NCBI RefSeq assembly: GCF_001886715.1
Contig: NZ_CP018082.1
Location: 1,550,001 to 1,614,000, forward strand
Length of the DNA stretch: 64,000 bases
Origin: Nocardia mangyaensis
GTDB taxonomy: Bacteria > Actinomycetota > Actinomycetes > Mycobacteriales > Mycobacteriaceae
Direction: 5' to 3'
Positions 53,182 to 59,200 of this stretch are shown piece by piece. Position 1 is the first letter of the stretch; each line of letters starts with the position of its first letter. A model generated the notes under the pieces. That model was not told the origin of the DNA and searched no databases. It saw only the letters and a program-made list of their open reading frames with translations. The position numbers were made by a program, and so were the translations under genes.

Positions 53182-53465
53182 TCAGGTCGAGTTCCGCAGC
53201 GGATTACGGTATAGGGCGCGTATCCCAAAGTAGCGATGGGGCCGCGAAGTCGCTCCAAGCCAGTGCTGTCCGCTGCGCCGAGCGATTCGAGAGGAGCGAC
53301 TTGCGGTGGGCTCTTAAGCTTCGCAACTCCGTTAGTTGAGTGGTCAGGGCCGGAAGTTGCTCGTTGATCGGATGTGCGCGGATTGAGAGGTGTTTGTCGT
53401 CGAAAGCGGGGCCGTCCAGGGTAGGCTTTGTGGGCGACGTCACTTGAATGATTCGGAGGCATGGG

Positions 53466-53645
53466 GTGGATTGGTTTTTCGATGGTATTGGAACTTTCCT
53501 TGTTGGGCTCCTTGTCGGAGGCGGCACTGCTGGCGTGACCGGTTATCGGATAGGCATCCGAACCGTCCGGCAAAGCCAAAAGGCCCGGGATAATGCGAAC
53601 CAGAACATGACTGGCGGTGGAAATATTAGTTCTCGCGATGCTTAG
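53466..53645 (+). CDS. Small membrane protein with SQKAxDNxNQ C-terminal motif
   Basis: A 59-residue protein. GTG 53466 has CGGAGG six bases upstream. One transmembrane segment (IGTFLVGLLVGGGTAGVTGY) is followed by a basic stretch and the tail QSQKARDNANQNMTGGGN. The motif SQKA-x-DN-x-NQ recurs at the N terminus of the next gene's product. The gene overlaps that gene by 8 bp, so both are co-translated. Codon usage and base composition are AT-richer than the chromosome, indicating transfer. Function is unknown; it may tether the partner to the membrane. Confidence 0.7.
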   Translation: MDWFFDGIGTFLVGLLVGGGTAGVTGYRIGIRTVRQSQKARDNANQNMTGGGNISSRDA

Positions 53646-54744
53646 CAAGGGTAGTCAAAAGGCGGGTGACAATTCAAACCAGGTATACATTGAGAATCAG
53701 ACTGTCGGAATAACGGAGTCTCGCGCAACGGAAATCGCTCGCATTCAGGCGGAAATCGCTATCCGGGAGAAGTTCACGGCCGAAGCTGAGGTGAAGGCGA
53801 GTAGTCGGATTCAACATGCTGACCGTAAAATAATAGCGAAACTGACCGCGCTGGAGCTATTGGACATATTTGGCGAGCCGTCCTTTCTCTCGGCATTTCA
53901 AAAGGCGCAGATAAGCGCGGCGCAGTCCGATCGTGAAACTGACTATGACGTGCTTGCCAACCTCCTTGTCGAGCGTGCTGTTAGCAATGCAAATGTCGCC
54001 AAAGCTGCTGTAGTTCGCGCCATCGAGGTTGTCGATCTGGTAGATGATGAAGCCCTAGCTGGGCTAACTGCTCTTTGGTTTGTCGGAACAACGACGGCAA
54101 ACGCGTCTACCCCGGAAGTTGCGCTGGAAACGCTTGAGGCTTCTTATGCAAGCATTCTGTCAGGCAGCTTACCGGTCGGCACCTGGTGGATCGACCACCT
54201 GTCGGCATTAAACCTCGTACGTGTAGACCGAACTCTGCGGTTCAAGAGCTACATCGACTTATTTCTCAAGGATCGTCCTGCTTGGGCCTGCGTTGGATTG
54301 ACAAGCGACGAAGTTGTCGAGCATTCGGATCGACTCAAATCTCTGATCGGCATGGGTGTGGATCCAAGTATATTTATATCCCACCCCTATAACGAAGAGC
54401 GATTCGTATTTGTTTTTAACTCTAAATCGGACGCCGTTGAAGCTATTCGTGGATATTTTGAAGGTGTCGGCAAGTCACTTGACGGGGTGGACTGGCCTGC
54501 GGTCGGTGAATTCTTCGAGTTCTTGGATAAAGTTGACGATTCCTGTGTTGAAAATCTGAAGAATTATATCCGAGAAAATTATCCAAATGTTGCTCGTGTA
54601 ATGGCATGGTGGGGTTCCTTCGGTCAGTATGCCGATACGACTCATATCGGCGCGGCCCTTGCCTTCACGAACGCGAAACGATTTGACGATTTGAAGGGCT
54701 TGAGTTCGCTTGAGGATATGTTGATTTCATACGGGATGGGCTAA
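53638..54744 (+). CDS. LPO_1073/Vpar_1526-like family protein
   Basis: A 368-residue protein. The N terminus (MLSKGSQKAGDNSNQ) and the region IFGEPSFLSAFQKAQ...ETDYDVLANLLVER, followed by EIVDLVDDEALAGLTALW, resemble what I recall of the LPO_1073/Vpar_1526 family, an uncharacterised group found sporadically across phyla. A helical segment near residues 25-65 is rich in Ala, Glu and Lys. No catalytic motif was recognised. AT-rich codons (ATA, AAA, TTT) contrast with the host. Together with its small membrane partner it forms a two-gene cargo near the element edge, a position typical of defence or addiction modules. That role is inferred. Confidence 0.72.
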   Translation: MLSKGSQKAGDNSNQVYIENQTVGITESRATEIARIQAEIAIREKFTAEAEVKASSRIQHADRKIIAKLTALELLDIFGEPSFLSAFQKAQISAAQSDRETDYDVLANLLVERAVSNANVAKAAVVRAIEVVDLVDDEALAGLTALWFVGTTTANASTPEVALETLEASYASILSGSLPVGTWWIDHLSALNLVRVDRTLRFKSYIDLFLKDRPAWACVGLTSDEVVEHSDRLKSLIGMGVDPSIFISHPYNEERFVFVFNSKSDAVEAIRGYFEGVGKSLDGVDWPAVGEFFEFLDKVDDSCVENLKNYIRENYPNVARVMAWWGSFGQYADTTHIGAALAFTNAKRFDDLKGLSSLEDMLISYGMG

Positions 54745-54880
54745 TCTTTTTGCTGGCTTCAGGGGTTTTCGACTATCGGAAGGTAATTGAACTCAACTAT
54801 GCTCATCCTTTGTTCGCGGGTGTAGCCTGGTTGCCCTCAACTTGGGCACAAGAATATGATCGTGTGGGCATAATAGTTGG

Positions 54881-55720
54881 ATGACTGCCTTCACGCTGTC
54901 CCCGGATCGTCGCGACCAACTGGCCACGCTTCTCGCGGATGAGGGGAGGTTGCAGGCCGAGTATCCGAAGGTCGCTGAGTATCTGGATACCGCGGCCAGC
55001 CTGGCGGGTGGCGCCGATCCCGAGCAGGAGCGGCTGCTCGACCTGCGGATGCTGAACTTTCTGGCCGGAGGTGAGAGCGCGAATCCATACTGGGACGTCG
55101 TGGAACCGCTCGTCGGCGCTGGTGCGGATGGGCAGCGCCGGATTCCCGGCGACGGTGTGACCGGAAGTGCTCGACTCGGCTACGCGCAGACCGTCCTGCA
55201 GGAGACGTACGCGTACGCGGTGCCGTCGCCCGGGACGCTCGACTGGGTCGCCCGCATCGCCGGTGACCATGGGGTGTGTGAAGTCGGCGCTGGGCGCGGG
55301 TACTGGGCGGCGATGCTGGCGGCCCGCGGCGTGGACGTCCTCGCATTCGACTCCGAGCCGCCGGCGGATGCGGCGAATCCGTCGTTCCCGAACGCGCCGG
55401 GGAGGCGGGCGGCGTGGCACCGGGTTGCGGGGCTGGCGGAGCTCGAGCAGGCGTGGGAGTCGCAGCGCCTCGGTGAGCGGGTGCTGTTCCTGTGCTGGCC
55501 GCCCGGTTGGGGAGACTCGATGTCGGCGCGGACGTTGTGGGACTACGCCGAGGCCGGTGGTGAGCGGCTGATCGTCATCGGTGAGCCGAAAGGCGGCAAG
55601 ACCGGGAGCGACGAGTTCTTCGACGAGCTGGCCGCCGGGTGGAGTCTCGAGTCGACAGACGACTCGTTTGTGTCCTGGTGGAACCTGGACGACGCCGCCC
55701 AATATTGGCAGTTGCGCTGA
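54881..55720 (+). CDS. SAM-dependent methyltransferase-like protein
   Basis: A 279-residue protein. A class I methyltransferase motif I, VCEVGAGRGYWAAMLAARG, lies near residue 132, followed by an acidic strand end (VLAFDSEPP) near 151. A later LFLCWPPGWGDSM near residue 205 sits at the position of motif IV and has a PP pair. The first 100 residues are helical and not recognised. GC content is closer to the chromosome than that of the preceding pair. The target (DNA, protein or small molecule) is unknown. It is transcribed toward gntR but separated from it by about 110 bp. Confidence 0.75.
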   Translation: MTAFTLSPDRRDQLATLLADEGRLQAEYPKVAEYLDTAASLAGGADPEQERLLDLRMLNFLAGGESANPYWDVVEPLVGAGADGQRRIPGDGVTGSARLGYAQTVLQETYAYAVPSPGTLDWVARIAGDHGVCEVGAGRGYWAAMLAARGVDVLAFDSEPPADAANPSFPNAPGRRAAWHRVAGLAELEQAWESQRLGERVLFLCWPPGWGDSMSARTLWDYAEAGGERLIVIGEPKGGKTGSDEFFDELAAGWSLESTDDSFVSWWNLDDAAQYWQLR

Positions 55721-55783
55721 CGGCGTATGACGCGGCCCGCGCACCGGGGGTATCGGTGTGTCGTCTTATCGGAGGTACATTCT

Positions 55784-55797
55784 CTGCGTATACGCAG
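55784..55797. promoter_or_regulatory. GntR operator copy upstream of gntR (CTGCGTATACGCAG)
   Basis: A perfect 14-bp palindrome 37 bp upstream of the gntR start. Its core GCGTATACGC is repeated in front of the conjugation operon at 56591-56649, which implies autoregulation by the same protein. Confidence 0.82.
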
Positions 55798-55834
55798 GCG
55801 GTTTGCCTGTGGACGTGGACCGAGAGGGGTGCCG

Positions 55835-56509
55835 ATGTCGGAGCCGAAGTATGTGGTGATCGCGAACAAGTACGCCGCGGACATCCGGAAGGGGGTGATA
55901 CCCCCGAACGTGTGGCTACCCAGCCTGGCGGAGATCGCGCGCGAGAACGGGGTGTCGGAGATCGTTGCTCGGAAGGCGATCGGTCAGCTTCGGCGGTGGG
56001 GGCTGGTGAAGACGGTCGAACGCCGCGGGACGCTGGTCCTTGCGCAGTCCGACGACACCAGGATCTCGCCCGAGCGTCAGATGGAGAGCCCGGAGACGAC
56101 CTACAACACCGAATCCGCCGGCGGCGACGAGGTGGTGGTCGATCGCGAGATTCGCGAGATCGCGGCCGACCAGGAGCTCGCCGAGACATTCGGTCTCGAG
56201 GTCGGCGCGACGCTGGTTCACGTGATCACTCGCGCGACGGAGGGCGGGCGACCGATTTCGATCTCCGACACCTTCCATCTGCCGGGGCAGTCTCCGCCGG
56301 AAGCCGATTTCCTCGAGGAGGAGCTATCGGAGCGGGCGCCCGCCGGTACCCACGCGGATTGGCTCGGCGTGCCGGTTGGCGAACCGATCATGACGGTCAA
56401 GCAGCGGTACCTCACCGCGGGTGATCGGCTGCTCATGATCTCCGATGTGTCCTACATTCCCGGTCGCTATCGCGCCTACTCGTTCCGGATGGCGCTGAGC
56501 CGAGAGTGA
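55835..56509 (+). CDS. GntR-family regulator with UTRA domain (transfer regulator type)
   Basis: A 224-residue HutC/GntR-type regulator. The winged helix lies at residues 5-70 (NVWLPSLAEIARENGVSEIV, then a wing KTVERRGTLV). The UTRA effector domain covers about 90-220 (VHVITRATEGGRPISISDTF and PIMTVKQRYLTAGDRLLMIS). Such proteins (KorSA/TraR type) repress transfer genes of actinomycete conjugative elements. ATG 55835 has GAGAGGGG upstream. Palindromic sites upstream of its own gene and of the next operon are its likely targets. An intrinsic terminator follows. Confidence 0.9.
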   Translation: MSEPKYVVIANKYAADIRKGVIPPNVWLPSLAEIARENGVSEIVARKAIGQLRRWGLVKTVERRGTLVLAQSDDTRISPERQMESPETTYNTESAGGDEVVVDREIREIAADQELAETFGLEVGATLVHVITRATEGGRPISISDTFHLPGQSPPEADFLEEELSERAPAGTHADWLGVPVGEPIMTVKQRYLTAGDRLLMISDVSYIPGRYRAYSFRMALSRE

Positions 56510-56544
56510 TCCAAGGCCGGGTTTCCCGGCGCCCTTGTCAAGAG

Positions 56545-56574
56545 CCCTGATCGGTCCGCTGATCAGGGTTTTTT
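56545..56574 (+). terminator. Rho-independent terminator after gntR
   Basis: An 8-bp stem CCCTGATC/GATCAGGG with an 8-nt loop, followed directly by six T residues. It isolates gntR transcription from the downstream operon. Confidence 0.92.
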
Positions 56575-56590
56575 GCTGCTTCGAGCAGGT

Positions 56591-56649
56591 TGCGTATACG
56601 CAGCGCTTGAGCGTATACGCATCTGCGTATACGCTCGTGTGTATACACA
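56591..56649. promoter_or_regulatory. Four-site GTATAC operator array of conjugation operon
   Basis: Four palindromes share the centre GTATAC: TGCGTATACGCA (56591-56602), GCGTATACGC (56611-56620 and 56625-56634), and TGTGTATACACA (56638-56649). Centres are spaced 19, 14 and 14 bp apart. The array ends 29 bp before the first gene of the transfer operon and probably covers its promoter. Confidence 0.85.
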
Positions 56650-56677
56650 GACCGCACAAGCAGAAGGAGTTGCAGAG

Positions 56678-56890
56678 ATGCACACAGGGGACAGTTCGAG
56701 GACGACTCCCGATCTGATCGGGCTGCGAGATGCTGGCCTGCTCGCAGGCGGCGTGCACCCGACCACCGTTCGTCGGTGGACCAAGTCGGGTCTGCTCCAG
56801 GCGTTCCAGGTCGGCCCGCGGCTGATCAAGGTCGACCGCAACCAGGTGCTGGCGCTCACTCGCCCGCTGGCCGAGGACGGTGCCAAATGA
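56678..56890 (+). CDS. Small MerR-like/excisionase-type HTH protein
   Basis: A 70-residue DNA-binding protein. The segment LIGLRDAGLLAGGVHPTTVR followed by RWTKSGLLQAF and KVDRNQVLAL matches small winged-helix excisionase-like (HTH_17) proteins. In integrative elements such proteins direct excision or control transfer. ATG 56678 has AGAAGGAG upstream. It is the first gene after the operator array and overlaps the next gene by ATGA. Confidence 0.82.
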   Translation: MHTGDSSRTTPDLIGLRDAGLLAGGVHPTTVRRWTKSGLLQAFQVGPRLIKVDRNQVLALTRPLAEDGAK

Positions 56891-57132
56891 GCGCGCCGGT
56901 TCGTCATCAGCGCAAGGCCGGTGGTCCAGCATTCGCCGCGCGATCGCAGGCAGCCGCGTGCGCCGCAAGTGTCAACGCGGATGACGGTCGCCGTACCCCG
57001 CGCACTGTGACGTTGGCGCCGGACGTGTGCGACTACCTGGACGAGATCGTTGCCCAGGCGCCCCCGATGTCTCCGCAGGCACGAGCCAAGCTCGCTGCGC
57101 TGCTGGGCCGTTCGGCTCGGAGGGCGGCGTAA
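56887..57132 (+). CDS. Small hypothetical protein of transfer operon
   Basis: An 81-residue basic protein with two visible halves: an Ala/Arg-rich N terminus with SQAAACAASVNADD, and a helical C terminus (TLAPDVCDYLDEIVAQ, then AKLAALLGRS) that may be a small DNA-binding or dimerisation unit. No family was recognised. It is coupled upstream by ATGA and downstream by TAATG. Confidence 0.65.
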   Translation: MSAPVRHQRKAGGPAFAARSQAAACAASVNADDGRRTPRTVTLAPDVCDYLDEIVAQAPPMSPQARAKLAALLGRSARRAA

Positions 57133-57281
57133 TGCGGGCCCGGACATTCGCGACCGCGGTCGCGCTGCTGTCGATTGGATCTCTGGCGCTGATCGCGCCG
57201 GATGCCCTCGGATTCATCCTCATGCTCGTCGGCGCCGTGTGGCTGTGGCGGTCGTCCAAGCGGTCGGGGGTCCGGCGATGA
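57132..57281 (+). CDS. Small membrane protein of transfer operon
   Basis: A 49-residue protein that is almost entirely a pair of hydrophobic segments (FATAVALLSIGSLALIAP and LGFILMLVGAVWLW) with a basic tail SSKRSGVRR. Its start shares one base with the preceding stop (TAATG), and its stop overlaps the next ATG by 4 bp. Size and coupling suggest a real accessory membrane peptide; function is unknown. Confidence 0.65.
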   Translation: MRARTFATAVALLSIGSLALIAPDALGFILMLVGAVWLWRSSKRSGVRR

Positions 57282-57685
57282 GCACCGAGCACGGCCAGGA
57301 GCCGTTCTACGACCCGGAAGATCTGCTGGACGAGCTGGATTCGATCATCGCGGCGCAGGCGATCTTGCAGAGGCGCACGGTCGCGTTGCAGGCCCGCTAC
57401 GCAGCGTTGGAGCCGTACGCGGACCGATTCGACGAAATCGACCCGGAACGTGACTGGATTCCGCGCACGTTCGGCAGCGTGAACGTCGAGTCGACCGCGC
57501 GGGGCCTCGGCTACGCAGTCGGTCCGGCAGAGAGCTTCGCTGACTGGCTTGGGCACACCCGCGACAGCGCATCGAAGATTCGCGTGTACCCGCGTCCGGA
57601 CCGCGCGCAGACCGAACGCGTGTCCGGTAACGCGATTGCGGATGCGATCACACGCAACGCCGACCGGGACGGCGTCGAGCGATGA
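57278..57685 (+). CDS. Hypothetical acidic protein of transfer operon
   Basis: A 135-residue soluble protein. The N-terminal acidic helix region (DPEDLLDELDSIIAAQAILQ) could form a coiled coil, followed by a Trp-containing middle segment (DPERDWIPRTFGSVNV and ESFADWLGHTRDSA). The C terminus (SGNAIADAITRNADRDGVER) resembles the end of the protein encoded at 58002-58424 (SGNAVAAALARTTDREGMER), so the two share a tail motif. Coupled on both sides by ATGA overlaps. Confidence 0.68.
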   Translation: MSTEHGQEPFYDPEDLLDELDSIIAAQAILQRRTVALQARYAALEPYADRFDEIDPERDWIPRTFGSVNVESTARGLGYAVGPAESFADWLGHTRDSASKIRVYPRPDRAQTERVSGNAIADAITRNADRDGVER

Positions 57686-58005
57686 ACGGGCAGGGGAATG
57701 GCGCCCCGCGGTACCGCAGCCGGATCGACGATCGTGACCAGGTCGGTCGCAGTGCTCTGCAGTCGATGGGCGGTCCGGAGTTCGCCGGTGTCGGCGCGGT
57801 ATACGCCCCGCTGAACCATCTGCCCGCGGGTTTGCGGTTGCTCGCGCTGGCGGCGTTGGTGGTCGTAGGGATGGTCGGCTGCTCGGTCGCGTGGGTTGAC
57901 CAGCAGTCCTATGTCGAGTCGCCGAACATCTGCCGGGCGCACGAGGTCGAGCGCACCGATTGCGTGCACGTAGAACGTCGACCGGTCGAGCAGGTGCCGC
58001 GATGA
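57682..58005 (+). CDS. Single-pass membrane protein of transfer operon
   Basis: A 107-residue protein with one transmembrane helix (LRLLALAALVVVGMVGCSVA near residues 51-70) and a short outside segment containing two Cys (NICRAHEVERTDCVHVE) that could form a disulfide. The N-terminal half is hydrophilic and probably cytoplasmic. Linked by ATGA overlaps on both sides. No family was recognised. Confidence 0.7.
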   Translation: MNGQGNGAPRYRSRIDDRDQVGRSALQSMGGPEFAGVGAVYAPLNHLPAGLRLLALAALVVVGMVGCSVAWVDQQSYVESPNICRAHEVERTDCVHVERRPVEQVPR

Positions 58006-58424
58006 GTGAGCCGATTCCGACCTACGAGTGGCGGACCGCGCCAGCGCATTTGCGGACCCGGCGCCAGTTGGCTGCTGAGGGTTTGCGCCCGAACGGCCAG
58101 GACATTGCTGGCCGGATCGTCCGCTCGCGTGGCAGTCGCAAGGAACCGCTGGTGGCGCACCTTTTCGACGTCGAGAAGGCCGCGCCGAAGCGCCAGCCGA
58201 GCGAGGCACAGCTCCAGGCGCTGGCGAAGGCCACCCGCGAGCACCAGCTCCGGGCGGCAGAACGCCGAGGCGTGGACCGCGCCGAGTTCGACGAGCCGAG
58301 CACCGGAGATCCCGGACCGGCATGGACAGCGCCGACCAGTGCGCTCGCGAGCTACTCGCCCTCGGGCAATGCCGTGGCCGCGGCGCTGGCACGAACTACC
58401 GATCGAGAAGGGATGGAGAGATGA
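58002..58424 (+). CDS. RRQRL-motif-like protein of actinomycete mobile elements
   Basis: A 140-residue protein. The N-terminal block TYEWRTAPAHLRTRRQLAAE, followed by GLRPNGQDIAG, a basic strand and VEKAAPKRQPSEAQLQAL, resembles the 'RRQRL motif' proteins common in Streptomyces-type integrative elements. The zinc-binding cysteines of those relatives are absent here. The last 20 residues repeat the tail motif of the protein at 57278-57685. Coupled on both sides by ATGA overlaps. Confidence 0.7.
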   Translation: MSEPIPTYEWRTAPAHLRTRRQLAAEGLRPNGQDIAGRIVRSRGSRKEPLVAHLFDVEKAAPKRQPSEAQLQALAKATREHQLRAAERRGVDRAEFDEPSTGDPGPAWTAPTSALASYSPSGNAVAAALARTTDREGMER

Positions 58425-59200
58425 GCTTTCGGCTCTCACCGCGCGATATGGCCGGTCTCACGATCCTGGCCGAGATGTACGGCGCCCCAATGGATGTGGT
58501 TGGCGAGATGCTGGGCGTGAGCAGTTCCCGGACCTATCGCATCGTGGCGAAGTGGTCGGCGGCCGGGATGATCAGCGACCGGCGACCGCGGCCGGTGCTC
58601 GGTCCGGCGTGGATCTTCCCGACGAAGTCGACGGCCGAGGCGCTGCTGGATCGGCCGGTGCGCTACTGGGTGCCCACGCCGAAGATGGCCGCGCACACCA
58701 AGGCCGTGTTCCAGCTGCGGCTGGCGCTGACCGGGATGGACCTGGACCGGTGGATCTCGGAGCGCACGCTGCGCGCCGATGTCGGGATGGTGAAGGCGGG
58801 GCAGCCTCGCCCGCACATTCACGACGGCCGCTTCTACAACTCCGCTGGGGATCTGTGGGCGGTCGAGGTCGAGCTGACCCCGAAAAGCATTGCCGCGGCG
58901 CGTAGCGCGGTGTTCCAGGCGGTGCGGGCCGCTCAGTCGGCCGAGTGCGTGGGCCTGACCTACTACTGCCGCGGTGAGGCGGTCAAGACGGTGATCCGGA
59001 CCGCCGCGAACGGCATGGACACCGACAGCGGGCCGCGGCTGCGGCTGGTGGATCTGGACGGGTTTCTGGCCAAGCAGAAGGCCGATTCGTCCTCTCCCGA
59101 CCTGCGACCCGGGCTCCGGGTGATCGCGGGCGGCGCCGCTGATCACGAAAACACCCAGGTCACAGACCGAACCGAGAATGGAAAGGCGGTGTCGCAATGA
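58421..59200 (+). CDS. Replication-relaxation-like winged-helix protein
   Basis: A 259-residue protein. The N-terminal winged helix (LSPRDMAGLTILAEMYGAPM, then GVSSSRTYRIVAKWSAAGMI) is followed by a mixed alpha/beta domain with TPKMAAHTKAVFQLRLAL, RADVGMVKAG and AVEVELTPKS, the latter resembling a nuclease-like EVExK core. This is the pattern of the replication-relaxation family found in actinobacterial plasmids and integrative elements. It may act in DNA processing for transfer. Overlaps the next ATPase gene by ATGA. Confidence 0.78.
   Translation: MSFRLSPRDMAGLTILAEMYGAPMDVVGEMLGVSSSRTYRIVAKWSAAGMISDRRPRPVLGPAWIFPTKSTAEALLDRPVRYWVPTPKMAAHTKAVFQLRLALTGMDLDRWISERTLRADVGMVKAGQPRPHIHDGRFYNSAGDLWAVEVELTPKSIAAARSAVFQAVRAAQSAECVGLTYYCRGEAVKTVIRTAANGMDTDSGPRLRLVDLDGFLAKQKADSSSPDLRPGLRVIAGGAADHENTQVTDRTENGKAVSQ

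Noticed and set aside
53182..53465. Possible tRNA or tRNA fragment as attachment site at the element edge
   Set aside because: Integrative elements often use tRNA genes, but no acceptor stem or T-arm pattern could be found here. The codon-usage break in the MBL gene is the better explanation.
53103..53648. 181-codon minus-strand frame opposite the MBL gene end and the small membrane gene
   Set aside because: Composition is Ser/Pro/Arg/His-rich without fold signals, it lies antisense to better-supported genes, and it has no ribosome site.
57797..57805. Another GTATACGC occurrence inside the membrane-protein gene at 57682-58005
   Set aside because: Only one half-site matches (GGTATACGCC) and it lies inside coding sequence, so it is probably not a GntR operator.
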